DNA from: Methanolinea sp. UBA473 | GTDB taxonomy: Archaea; Halobacteriota; Methanomicrobia; Methanomicrobiales; Methanospirillaceae | Direction of reading: 5' to 3' | NCBI GenBank assembly: GCA_002509495.1 | Contig: DAEV01000044.1 | Coordinates: forward strand, 1 to 17,513 | Length of the DNA stretch: 17,513 bases | In this document: in pieces, positions 1 through 6,820 of the stretch | Numbering within the stretch: the first letter of the stretch is position 1 | Layout of the letters: every line of letters begins with the position of its first letter | Program-made: the position numbers and the translations under genes | The notes under the pieces: model-generated | What the model was told of the DNA's origin: nothing | Seen by the model: the letters and a program-made list of their open reading frames with translations, nothing else | The model's database searches: none

Positions 1-401
1 GGTCGGGAGATCTGCGGAAGGTCGGATACGAGATCTTTTTTGAAACAAACGGTTTTATTAACTCTTTTTCTTAAGGGTGAGCGCTGTTTCCGATGGAACC
101 GGGAATGGTGTGTAAAATCAGGGCAAACGGGGGCCGTACAGGACGTATTTGAGATGGGATAAGAGAATTTAACACTGTCTCGGGAATACGATGGATACAT
201 CCTTTTTATCAATTCCCAAAGAGTGCTCCCGAGATCTTGTTTCAATAAATGCAATTTCCAGGGATTTTACGGGCTAAACAGGATCGGGAGTTGAAATCCG
301 TTAGATTAGTAACAGCTTTCAGGCTAGTGAGAATCGAATTGTACGAGCCTTCTTCGACGATCGAAAAATTGTAAGAAAAAAATGGGTGAGTTTCCTTTTC
401 C
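1..401. other. Region without a convincing gene
   Basis: No recognisable gene is seen here. On the plus strand frame 1 is open from the window edge to a TAA at 160-162 (53 codons). It could be the tail of a gene outside the window, but the translation resembles nothing I know. Two similar AT-rich stretches, both containing gagatctt, occur near 31-47 and 233-247. An oligo-A run at 375-382 reads as oligo-T on the minus strand just past the 331-aa gene. Confidence 0.5.
375..382 (-). terminator. Oligo-T terminator of the 331-aa gene
   Basis: On the minus strand a run of eight T lies about 20 nt past the TAA stop of the gene at 402-1397. Archaeal RNA polymerase commonly ends at such oligo-T runs without a strong hairpin. 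No hairpin was found directly before it. Confidence 0.45.
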
Positions 402-1397
402 TTACGTTCCCCCAAATGCAGGCACCCTTGCCCTGGCGATTTCGTCAATCAGGCAGTGGCGTTTGCCCCAGTGCATGTGTTTCACCCAGTAGTAATAGTT
501 GGAGTTCGTACTCATATCCACCACGGCCCGGCCATAATTTGCGATACTGGCCGAAAGTTCGGCCTCGACTACCACTACCGCTTCGTGGCCCCCTTCCAGG
601 TAGGCAACAACGGATGACCCGCCATCGGTTACTGAATCGTAGTTCCAGCCTGACATGAGGCCAGAGGGAGATTTCCTGGAGAGGATCTCTTTCTCCATCG
701 TTTTCACGGTGGAAGAGAGCTGATCCACCCGAACTCTCAGCATCACTTTCAGCTCACCGGATCCCGTCGTCGTCCCGGCGCAGTCCCCCCACGTCCAGAG
801 GAGCCAGTACCCGCTCATCATGACCGTGGGGTTGATGCAGTACTTTCCGTCCGATGGCGGGATGAACGAGAACGTGTACCAGACCCTGGCATCCGCGCTG
901 GCGGTCGTTCCCGCACCCTGCCCGCTGACATCCACCATCGGGCGTGCCTTGTTCGGGCTTACGGCATCCCATGAGTTGGTTGCCTTCACGGACGGTATGT
1001 CCGGGACTGCGGAAAGTAACTGGTCTCTCCTTTCGCAGGATGCAGGGTGGATTGAATGGCAGTGGCACCAGAGCCAGGCGGGAACGGCAACCCTTGCAAT
1101 CCCGTCGTCCCTCATCGCATTGATCCACCTCATCTCCCTGTTGATGGACAATTCATGCTGTTCAAGGACTTCTTTTCCCTGGTTTTTGTTCAGTTCCCTG
1201 AGCCTGTCGTATAACGCCGCGTATTTTTTCCCCGTGGCGGACTCCAGAGCCCGGGCCTTTTCCGGGTTGATCCCCCTCAATTCCCAGAACCTGTTCTGGG
1301 TATCCATACCGAGTTTATTCAGCTCGGTCCTGATCTCCCTGTCATCTGCTGCAAGTTTTTTCATGGTTTCCCCCCGTTTTCTCTCTGTTTTTTGCAT
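402..1397 (-). CDS. Uncharacterised protein: helical N-terminus plus beta-rich C-terminus
   Basis: I do not recognise this 331-aa protein. Residues 13-100 are charged and likely helical or coiled-coil (many E, K, R, L). Residues about 170-305 alternate hydrophobic and polar residues and are rich in aromatics and glycine, as in a beta-sandwich. A Cys/His cluster (WCHCHSIHPASC, residues 110-121) could bind metal. No signal peptide or membrane segment is seen, so it is probably cytosolic. The ATG at 1397 is chosen because a strong Shine-Dalgarno (AGGAGG, 1405-1410) lies 7 nt upstream; a second ATG at 1364 has only a G-rich stretch before it. The gene stands alone, with 381 nt of non-coding DNA upstream. 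That it is real rests on its length, ribosome binding site and terminator, not on homology. Confidence 0.75.
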   Translation of the reverse strand: MQKTERKRGETMKKLAADDREIRTELNKLGMDTQNRFWELRGINPEKARALESATGKKYAALYDRLRELNKNQGKEVLEQHELSINREMRWINAMRDDGIARVAVPAWLWCHCHSIHPASCERRDQLLSAVPDIPSVKATNSWDAVSPNKARPMVDVSGQGAGTTASADARVWYTFSFIPPSDGKYCINPTVMMSGYWLLWTWGDCAGTTTGSGELKVMLRVRVDQLSSTVKTMEKEILSRKSPSGLMSGWNYDSVTDGGSSVVAYLEGGHEAVVVVEAELSASIANYGRAVVDMSTNSNYYYWVKHMHWGKRHCLIDEIARARVPAFGGT

Positions 1398-1404
1398 AAT
1401 TTCT

Positions 1405-1410
1405 CCTCCT
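1405..1410 (-). promoter_or_regulatory. Strong Shine-Dalgarno deciding the start at 1397
   Basis: The minus strand reads AGGAGG 7 nt before the ATG at 1397. This is the best ribosome binding site in the window. It sits just downstream of a 7-bp hairpin (1420-1439), so initiation could be modulated by leader structure. Confidence 0.75.
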
Positions 1411-1419
1411 TTAGACCAA

Positions 1420-1456
1420 ATCGCGCCGAACTGCGCGATCCTTGATCTGAGATCAA
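1420..1456 (-). promoter_or_regulatory. Two adjacent inverted repeats in the leader of the 331-aa gene
   Basis: Two perfect inverted repeats lie side by side, 10 nt before the Shine-Dalgarno. The first has 7-bp arms (1420-1426 and 1433-1439, ATCGCGC/GCGCGAT) and a 6-nt loop. The second has 6-bp arms (1442-1447 and 1451-1456, TTGATC/GATCAA) and a 3-nt spacer. In RNA they would form stacked hairpins; in DNA they could be protein sites. No known riboswitch class is recognised. Confidence 0.4.
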
Positions 1457-1778
1457 TTGGAGATCCGCAGCTTGGCAGACTGCAACCTAAGCCGGATCGT
1501 TCCCACTCCCCTCACGATCCGAGGAGAAAAGTGTGCACCACGGGAAAGCCCGGAACTATTGCAATCCGGAAATCTTTTCAAGTATACGATAAAATAAAAA
1601 TTTGCATATACGATATGCAATGCAGAATTGCAAGGCGAATCAGAAAATCCGTCCCAGGATTTGCCTTTTCGCGAACGGTATGAGGACACCGGGGCTTCTG
1701 GCCTGCAACATATTCATATCCTCTTAATTTTCCTGGATTCCAGACCCTCTTGTAGGAAAGAAATCTCCTTCCCGATCC
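1457..1778. other. Intergenic region with AT-rich promoter-like stretch
   Basis: No gene is seen. The AT-rich stretch at about 1580-1602 reads TTTTTATTTTATCG on the minus strand and is the best TATA candidate for the 331-aa gene, which would give a leader of about 160-180 nt. Next to it lies the palindrome at 1602-1620. The remainder is ordinary sequence up to the stop codon of the gene ending at 1779. Confidence 0.4.
1602..1620. promoter_or_regulatory. Perfect palindrome, possible operator
   Basis: The sequence TTGCATATACGATATGCAA has perfect 8-bp arms (1602-1609 and 1613-1620) and a 3-nt centre. It abuts the AT-rich promoter-like stretch on the upstream side for a minus-strand transcript. 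This is the usual place for a dimeric regulator site. Which regulator would bind is unknown. Confidence 0.45.
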
Positions 1779-2855
1779 TTATTCTCTTACGATCACCGCC
1801 GGCATCCCCACAAACCTCCCGAACCTCGCAACCTCCGCGTCCACCGCCTCCTGCTGATCGGTATCCAACTTCCGGAAAGGACTCAATCCAATCTCGACAG
1901 TATCCTTCTTCGTGGATTTGCGCCAGGTGCCCGCCACCTTCCCGTCGATCACGATGACTGCCGTCATGGCGTTCCCCATGGCGATCATCCGCTCGACGTC
2001 CCGGGCTTCGCTGACGTCGCTCCGGTCTTTGTAGGCAATCGTGTATTCGTCGTAGATGGACAGAAGCAATGCGGGGGGAGGATCGGGGGTCGTCGCTCCA
2101 GGAGGGAAGAACCAGTAGGTCTTCCCGTTGACAATCGATTGATCCAGCCTGGATTTGATCCTGCCGAGGGCAGTTTTCGCGTCCTTATCGGGGAGGCCCG
2201 ACCACCAGGAAAAGTCCTTCGCCTGGGCCGGTCCGTGGCTGGTAAAATACCGCAGGGCAAGCGTTTCAAGGGCTTCCTCCCGGCCGAGTCCTGCCGATTC
2301 CGGAACCCGCTCATCCAGGAGGGCATACGTGTACTGCTTCCCGCGTTTTGGCCCGCTGCAGATCAATCCGTCCAGTTCCGCCCGCGTGATGAGGTGACTC
2401 AGACGCTGGACGTCGGTCTCGATCCCGATGTCCGCAAGGACAGCCTTCAGTTCCTGCCGGGTGAGGTAGTTCCGGCCCTCCAGGGCCCTGGCGATCGCGG
2501 CATTGCTCTTCGCAAACAATGCGTCATCGAGCCCTATTTTCCGGTTGGAACTCGCGAGGACGGATTTCACCCGTGGAGCCGTAAGCTCGGTCATCCAGCG
2601 GATGTCCTCCGGCATGACGAAATGCCAGGTGGGCCGCATGACGTGGATGCGCTGGATCCTGCCGTCGTTGAAGGTCTGCTCGATCTCCGCATCCGTGGAA
2701 TTCTTTACACGGAGCCCGAGCGACCATTTTGCGGCAGCGAAATCCTGGGCCTGGACCGCTACCAGGTGGGTGACCGCATCCTCCACCCTGTTGAACGGAG
2801 CATGACTTAACCCGGTATGAGAAAGGCGGAGTTTGAGTATCTCTGGGGGAGTCAT
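1779..2855 (-). CDS. Winged-helix DNA-binding protein, AlkZ/HTH_42 family (possible DNA glycosylase)
   Basis: This 358-aa protein has the hallmarks of the HTH_42 (formerly DUF1006) family, which includes the AlkZ/AlkX DNA glycosylases that remove bulky alkylated bases and unhook interstrand crosslinks. The N-terminal part contains VAVQAQD (residues 32-38). Q35 and Q37 match the QxQ motif used for catalysis in AlkZ-type enzymes. Further family marks are VMRPTWHFV (72-80), a winged-helix-like region (about 130-180) and FSWWSGLP (215-222). Length is typical of the family. The ATG at 2855 has GAGG 7-8 nt upstream. It is probably monocistronic, since 162 nt separate it from the gene upstream. Activity is inferred from the motif; many family members are uncharacterised. 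Confidence 0.85.
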   Translation of the reverse strand: MTPPEILKLRLSHTGLSHAPFNRVEDAVTHLVAVQAQDFAAAKWSLGLRVKNSTDAEIEQTFNDGRIQRIHVMRPTWHFVMPEDIRWMTELTAPRVKSVLASSNRKIGLDDALFAKSNAAIARALEGRNYLTRQELKAVLADIGIETDVQRLSHLITRAELDGLICSGPKRGKQYTYALLDERVPESAGLGREEALETLALRYFTSHGPAQAKDFSWWSGLPDKDAKTALGRIKSRLDQSIVNGKTYWFFPPGATTPDPPPALLLSIYDEYTIAYKDRSDVSEARDVERMIAMGNAMTAVIVIDGKVAGTWRKSTKKDTVEIGLSPFRKLDTDQQEAVDAEVARFGRFVGMPAVIVRE

Positions 2856-3017
2856 CCTTGTTCCTCGTGGATCTGGTTGATCAGGATTAGTAAATCTGCC
2901 GCATCATCTGCATGCGAACCTTTCTCATCCACCGGGGGCTGTCGTATTGCGAGCAGAGAGGAGGCCGAGGTTTTTTGGGCTGGCCTGGCAGTCTGACCGT
3001 TACAGGAATTTTCTTCA

Positions 3018-3299
3018 TCAATCTGCAGTTGTACAGAAGAGAACCAGGGGTTCGCCCCAGGTAATGTTCGTACCAGGATGTTTCGCAATCCCCCATGGTT
3101 GATCGGAGATCTGGACACCATAGGCTTCAGAGGGAGAGGATATCGGAGGCCCTGGGAAAGGATGATACACCCCTGCCGGAATAAAATACAGGTTTGATAC
3201 CGACTTCTCACCGCAAAAGATCGCTCCGCAGAGGATTGCGATGGCGATGATACCGATCAATCCAAGGATCACGAGCCATCTGCGGTCGGGGTGATGCAT
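3018..3299 (-). CDS. Possible small membrane-anchored protein
   Basis: A 93-aa reading frame starts at the ATG at 3299, with AGGA about 6 nt upstream. Residues 7-28 form one strong hydrophobic helix after a short basic N-terminus (MHHPDRRW), as in a signal anchor. The remaining 65 residues are proline- and glycine-rich and would lie outside the cell. The frame is open upstream to 3431, but that extension has no hydrophobic or domain logic and is left out. I recognise no family. The alternative is a decayed fragment of a larger secreted protein. Confidence 0.45.
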   Translation of the reverse strand: MHHPDRRWLVILGLIGIIAIAILCGAIFCGEKSVSNLYFIPAGVYHPFPGPPISSPSEAYGVQISDQPWGIAKHPGTNITWGEPLVLFCTTAD

Positions 3300-3508
3300 G
3301 AGAATCCTGTTGGCCCCGAGGATAATGAACACTGGTGTTGATCCGGAAAAAATTGGGGCGGCAATTTCCAGGCCCCCTGTTCTGTTCGGGGCCTCCAGGG
3401 TACGATTCTGCCCGGCTGATCCACGCTCCATTTTACAGTCCCGGGCAGCCTCCGCGGGATCTCATCAGCCTGCAAGCCATGGTGAGTGCCGGATTCCTTT
3501 CACCGTTC

Positions 3509-3919
3509 CTACCCGGCGTTCGGATCCTCCTGCAGCATTCCAAACAGGTTTCCCTCGGTGTCCGTGCAGGAGGCCCAGTACCCGATCCCCTTAATCGGCA
3601 TCCTGGTGAGAGGGACGCTCCCCCCGGCGTTGATCACCTTTTTTACGGACTTGTCCAGGTCGGCGACGCCCATCGTGCAGACAAATGCGTTCACAGGCTG
3701 CCCTTCGGCAGGCGCCGGACCCCGGCGGAATACGAGCCCCCCGTTGATCCCGGGTTCGGTTTCCGGTCCGGTCATCACCATCCAGTAACGGTTTTCCTCG
3801 ATCATCTCGACTCCGGGCAGGACCCACTCGTGGATCTCCCAGCCAAATACTTCCTTGTAGAACCTTGCCGCCCGTTCCGGGTTGCCGGACTGGATCTCGA
3901 AATGAATAATCCGGTTCAT
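3509..3919 (-). CDS. VOC (glyoxalase/bleomycin-resistance fold) family protein
   Basis: This 136-aa protein has the two beta-alpha-beta-beta-beta halves of the vicinal-oxygen-chelate fold. It starts IIHFEIQSGNPERAARFYKEVFGW (residues 4-27, the classic first strand and helix), and the second half begins near residue 79 (FVCTMGVADLDKSVKKV). H6 is a plausible metal ligand. Near the end, where many VOC enzymes have a glutamate, the sequence is GNLFGMLQ, so metal binding or catalysis may be altered. Its ATG overlaps the stop codon of the SRPBCC gene (ATGA), so the two are probably translated together from one mRNA. The substrate is unknown; proteins of this type are often annotated as lactoylglutathione lyase or resistance proteins without proof. 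Confidence 0.88.
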   Translation of the reverse strand: MNRIIHFEIQSGNPERAARFYKEVFGWEIHEWVLPGVEMIEENRYWMVMTGPETEPGINGGLVFRRGPAPAEGQPVNAFVCTMGVADLDKSVKKVINAGGSVPLTRMPIKGIGYWASCTDTEGNLFGMLQEDPNAG

Positions 3920-4989
3920 ACGGTCATCCTCTCCATTTTTTTCTCCGGTCGCATGGTTTTTGCTCCCCCTGCCCGCCCTTTACGGGATCCCTTCGGCTGC
4001 GAGGCAGAAGGAGATTTTGTCTCCCACTTTCTCTCCACGAGCTCGGCGAGGCGGTCGACGGTCTCCCTCCACCCTTCCAGCATTCCCGATGCGAGCATCC
4101 CCTCCGCGTCTTCCACCGATTCGGCGATGGATTTTTCAAAGAGCTTTGTCGTTCCCCCGAGTTCTTCAAACGTGGCGATATCCAGCGTTACGTGGCCAGG
4201 CATCCCCTCCCATTCAAAGGTCTGGACGATCCTTTTCGGGGACACTTCGTGATACACACCGTGGAATGCGTACTCGTTCCCCTCCGCATCCCGCTGGACG
4301 AATCTCCAGACGCCCCCCGATCTTGCGTCCAACTTGTCGACGATGGTCGTTAGGTTTGCAGGTCCCCACCAGAAAGGGATGAGTGTTTGGTTCGTGAATG
4401 CCTCGACCAGGCGCTCGCGGGGTGCATCAAACACCCGCGTGAGGGTGACTTCCTGGGTCCCGGGCACTGCGATAATACTGTTCTTTGCACGCCTCCGGTT
4501 CTCCTCTTCCAGGACTTTTTCGAGCTTGTCGAAGGATTCGTTCCATCCGGCCTTCGCCTGTTCGGTCATATCGCCGGGCGGCATCCCCTCGTGGACCAGC
4601 GTGAACCTCGTTTTTCCGTTCTGGTCCTCGAACGTGATCGTCACGAGCAACTCATCCGGCCATTCTCCGGCCATGCCGTAGTACGACGCGGGGACTATAT
4701 TTCCCTCCTCGTCTGCAAAATTGTCGGTGTACACAAGCTTCTCCAGAGGTACGATCTCTCGGAGCAGTCCGGTGCTCCAGAAGTCCTTGCCGTCGGGGGA
4801 TCGCATGTCGTAGAGATACTTGCCCCCTACGCGAAGATCGAGTGTTATCAAAGGTGCAGTGAAGTCTCTCGGCCCCCACCATCGCTTCGCGAGCTCGGGA
4901 TCGGTGCAGGCCTTCCAGACCAGCTCCCGCGGGGCATCGAAGATGCGGGTAATGGACAGGGCTTTATTCTTTCTAACTGTTTTGGACAT
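3916..4989 (-). CDS. Tandem SRPBCC (AHSA1-type) domain protein
   Basis: This 357-aa protein contains two successive AHSA1/START-like domains, residues about 11-163 and 180-320. Each opens with the family signature (ITRIFDAPRELVWKA and LTRVFDAPRERLVEA) followed by WWGP (37-40 and 207-210). Each closes with a C-terminal helix (GWNESFDKLEKVL and GWRETVDRLAELV). Such domains form a deep hydrophobic pocket and bind small lipophilic ligands; most are single-domain proteins of about 150 residues, so this is a fusion or duplication. Residues 321-357 form a basic, disordered tail. The ATG at 4989 has GAGGGA 6 nt upstream and a TATA box at 5030-5037. It is coupled by ATGA to the downstream VOC gene. 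The ligand is unknown. Confidence 0.88.
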   Translation of the reverse strand: MSKTVRKNKALSITRIFDAPRELVWKACTDPELAKRWWGPRDFTAPLITLDLRVGGKYLYDMRSPDGKDFWSTGLLREIVPLEKLVYTDNFADEEGNIVPASYYGMAGEWPDELLVTITFEDQNGKTRFTLVHEGMPPGDMTEQAKAGWNESFDKLEKVLEEENRRRAKNSIIAVPGTQEVTLTRVFDAPRERLVEAFTNQTLIPFWWGPANLTTIVDKLDARSGGVWRFVQRDAEGNEYAFHGVYHEVSPKRIVQTFEWEGMPGHVTLDIATFEELGGTTKLFEKSIAESVEDAEGMLASGMLEGWRETVDRLAELVERKWETKSPSASQPKGSRKGRAGGAKTMRPEKKMERMTV

Positions 4990-5029
4990 GGATTTTCCCT
5001 CATCCGTATGCGGTCTACTTGCCCCAGGC

Positions 5030-5037
5030 TTTTAAAA
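5030..5037 (-). promoter_or_regulatory. TATA box of the SRPBCC-VOC operon
   Basis: The minus strand reads GGATTTTAAAAGCC across this site, 40-48 nt before the ATG at 4989. With archaeal spacing, transcription would start near 5008 and leave a short leader carrying the GAGGGA ribosome binding site. Confidence 0.5.
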
Positions 5038-5248
5038 TCCTATCCCGGTGTTTCAAAATCTGTAATAGTCAGCCGATTAACCTCCGTTTTGAGGAGAATT
5101 CAGCCCTTCGGGTACCGCTCGTCTCCAGAGATCATTAATTATACGATGAGCGGATTCTAAAACGGCCCGGTCACGGAAACGTAACCATGAGGCCCTTGTT
5201 TCTGATGGAGAGCCCTGGTGGAATGTGGGGGATTTCCTTCCCCGATTC

Positions 5249-5689
5249 TCATGCAGAATCTGCTCCGGACAGGTACTTCCGCAAGAGATACGGCTCGACG
5301 AAATCCCGATACTCTGCCGTCGTAAGCATCTCCCGGGCTTTGGTAACAACTGTCTCAACTGTTGCCAGGTGTCGATCCATAAGCTCGCGGGAAAGGTGCT
5401 GCACTTACCGCAGTGGGGGATCCTCTTTTCGAGGACGCAGTTCCGGATGGGACACGTTTCTGTCCCTAACCTCCGGGGATTGTTCTCATCCGGTTCGAAA
5501 CACCCGTCGCAGTATACCGCCACAGGTGCAAGGGAGATCCATACAGTTTCCGGAATACGATACTCAATCGCTCGCGGTCGGCATCGGAGTGGATATTCTC
5601 CTTGTAGGCTGGGCAGTTGCTACAGAAAAATCCGCAGCGTGCTCGGAACCCGGTCTCCCTGGACGGAGGTTCCGTACCATTCCTGCCAT
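5249..5689 (-). pseudogene. DUF3795 family gene broken by apparent single-base losses
   Basis: Joining three frames gives a nearly full-length DUF3795 protein, a small cysteine-rich (probably zinc-binding) methanogen family. One frame gives GFRARCGFFCSNCPAYKEN and LSIVFRKLYG. A second gives AVYCDGCFEPDENNPRRLG and PIRNCVLEKRIPHCGKC. A third gives ELMDRHLATVETVVTKARE and ends at a TGA at 5249-5251. Shifts lie near 5538-5541 (one base short within ...YGISLAP...) and near 5388 (one base short within ...FPCELMD...). A third is likely near 5676: the first frame has no ATG, GTG or TTG start, whereas ATGs at 5689 and 5680 are one base out of phase. The total of about 441 nt fits the family. There is no premature stop other than those caused by the shifts. 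So it is either very recently inactivated or carries sequencing errors. Confidence 0.8.
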
Positions 5690-5733
5690 GAATTTGTGAT
5701 CGGTCAAATTATTTCTCTGAAATGAAACCGCAC

Positions 5734-5928
5734 CTATTGCGGTATTTGCTTTTCGATCCTCATGATCGCCAACTCGATCGCCATACCAAGTATTACTCCT
5801 GTAATAAACACGATCTGAGCAAAGCCCGGTTTTGCCCCTTCTTCCCAGATGCCTACAAGGTGGAAGATTGCAAAGATAAACAGGAGAAAACCTAAAATCA
5901 CGAGGAACATCAGAGTTTTCCGCTTCAT
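5734..5928 (-). CDS. Small membrane protein with two predicted helices
   Basis: This 64-aa protein starts at the ATG at 5928 (MKRKTLMFLVILGFLL). Two hydrophobic segments (residues about 6-26 and 34-52) are joined by a short charged loop containing EEGAK, and a charged C-terminus follows. The frame extends three codons upstream to a TTG at 5937, but the ATG is preferred. No clear Shine-Dalgarno is seen; an AT-rich stretch just upstream (about 5945-5970) could hold the promoter. I recognise no family. The basic N-terminus suggests that both ends are cytosolic. Confidence 0.6.
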   Translation of the reverse strand: MKRKTLMFLVILGFLLFIFAIFHLVGIWEEGAKPGFAQIVFITGVILGMAIELAIMRIEKQIPQ

Positions 5929-6037
5929 GTGTCTCAAGCCCTGATGAATATTTTGTTTTAGTATCTAATTAAAATTCCATCATCCATCCTGGCCGTGTAA
6001 TCGGATATGGCCCGGGCAATGATGAGGACTTGCCGGA

Positions 6038-6634
6038 TCACCCGGCAGGAAAATATTCATGGATGATTCCCCTCGTCTCTTCAAGCCACGCGACTCGTTG
6101 TTCACAGGTGCTCGTTACGATCACCCGAAACATCTTCCGGTATACCCGGTGAACTCCGCACAAACCAAACACGCAGTCTTTCCAGATTCGTTCAAGAGGA
6201 TCTCCAAACACTTCCCCCTCCCGTGCCTCTTTTGTATTCGATGTATTGAGAACGACAGCGGCCCCGGCTTTGAGCAAACCCTCGGGGGCTCCTTCCCCCG
6301 AGTCCCCCTCGACGAACCGGTATGCACGTCCCGGCCGAAACACCCTGTCGATCCACCCGGTGAGGATCGCCGGAGGCATACCCCACCAGTTCGGATGGAC
6401 GATCACGATGCCGTCCGCCTCGGACAGGATCAGGCAGTGCTGTTCGATTGTCCGGTCAAGGATCGCATCTTTTGAAAATTCTGATGCAGGGAGCAGGGGA
6501 TCGAATCCCTCTTTGTATAAATCGATGAATTTGACCTGATGCTTGTTCGCATCCAGCGTTTCGCATACAATTTTTGCAATTGCATGGTTGAAGCTTGTAT
6601 CATCCGGATGAGCCAGGACAACGAGAATCTGCAT
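6038..6634 (-). CDS. NAD(P)H:quinone oxidoreductase-like flavoprotein (Flavodoxin_2 fold)
   Basis: This 198-aa protein belongs to the NQO1/KefF/MdaB-like Flavodoxin_2 family, which carries FMN or FAD and passes two electrons from NAD(P)H to quinones or similar acceptors. The start ILVVLAHPDDTSFNHAIA (residues 3-20) is the flavin-phosphate loop. IVIVHPNWWGMPPAILTGWI (76-95) followed by DRVFRPGRAY (96-105) is the family's core motif. Length is typical. The frame is open to 6745, but homologues begin at MxILVVLAHP, so the ATG at 6634 is used; it lacks a Shine-Dalgarno, so the start is not certain. Two ATGs upstream (6694, 6745) are alternatives. The natural acceptor is unknown. Confidence 0.87.
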   Translation of the reverse strand: MQILVVLAHPDDTSFNHAIAKIVCETLDANKHQVKFIDLYKEGFDPLLPASEFSKDAILDRTIEQHCLILSEADGIVIVHPNWWGMPPAILTGWIDRVFRPGRAYRFVEGDSGEGAPEGLLKAGAAVVLNTSNTKEAREGEVFGDPLERIWKDCVFGLCGVHRVYRKMFRVIVTSTCEQRVAWLEETRGIIHEYFPAG

Positions 6635-6792
6635 GGGAAAAAGGGTGGACCCGTCTCCACAAAATGATTTGGAACCGGAAGTCCCTTTTTTCATGGAGTC
6701 CAGATGATGAAACCGGATGTGGAGACTACTATTGATGATTTCCATTCATTCCAGGTAAGAAAACAGAAGTGTGCCATACGTAATCCTGCGAA

Positions 6793-6820
6793 ATGAAATG
6801 ATTGGCATCCCTCATTTCAT
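6793..6820 (-). terminator. Inverted repeat at the 3' end of the GNAT-YoaP gene
   Basis: Perfect 8-bp arms (6793-6800 and 6813-6820, ATGAAATG/CATTTCAT) surround a 12-nt loop, and the arm overlaps the TGA stop codon of the gene ending at 6812. It may act as a terminator or 3' mRNA stabiliser. No long T-run follows, so a terminator role is uncertain. Confidence 0.3.

Noticed and set aside
31..248. Two similar gagatctt-containing stretches as terminal repeats of a mobile element
   Set aside because: The similarity covers only about 15 bases, and there is no transposase or flanking duplication.
242..448. A 68-codon minus-strand frame near the left end
   Set aside because: It overlaps the end of the 331-aa gene in another frame, has no convincing ribosome binding site and resembles nothing known.
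754..1683. Long open frames on both strands overlapping the 331-aa gene and its leader (754-1128 minus, 820-1683 plus)
   Set aside because: They are antisense or out of frame to a gene with a strong ribosome binding site, and their translations have no domain-like pattern.
3335..4252. A 305-codon open frame on the plus strand
   Set aside because: It lies antisense to the VOC and SRPBCC genes, both with clear family motifs. High GC makes such antisense frames common.
5077..5523. A 148-codon minus-strand frame as an intact gene
   Set aside because: Only its first part matches DUF3795; the rest is out-of-frame sequence after a deletion near 5388, and it lacks the conserved N-terminus. It is reported as a broken gene instead.
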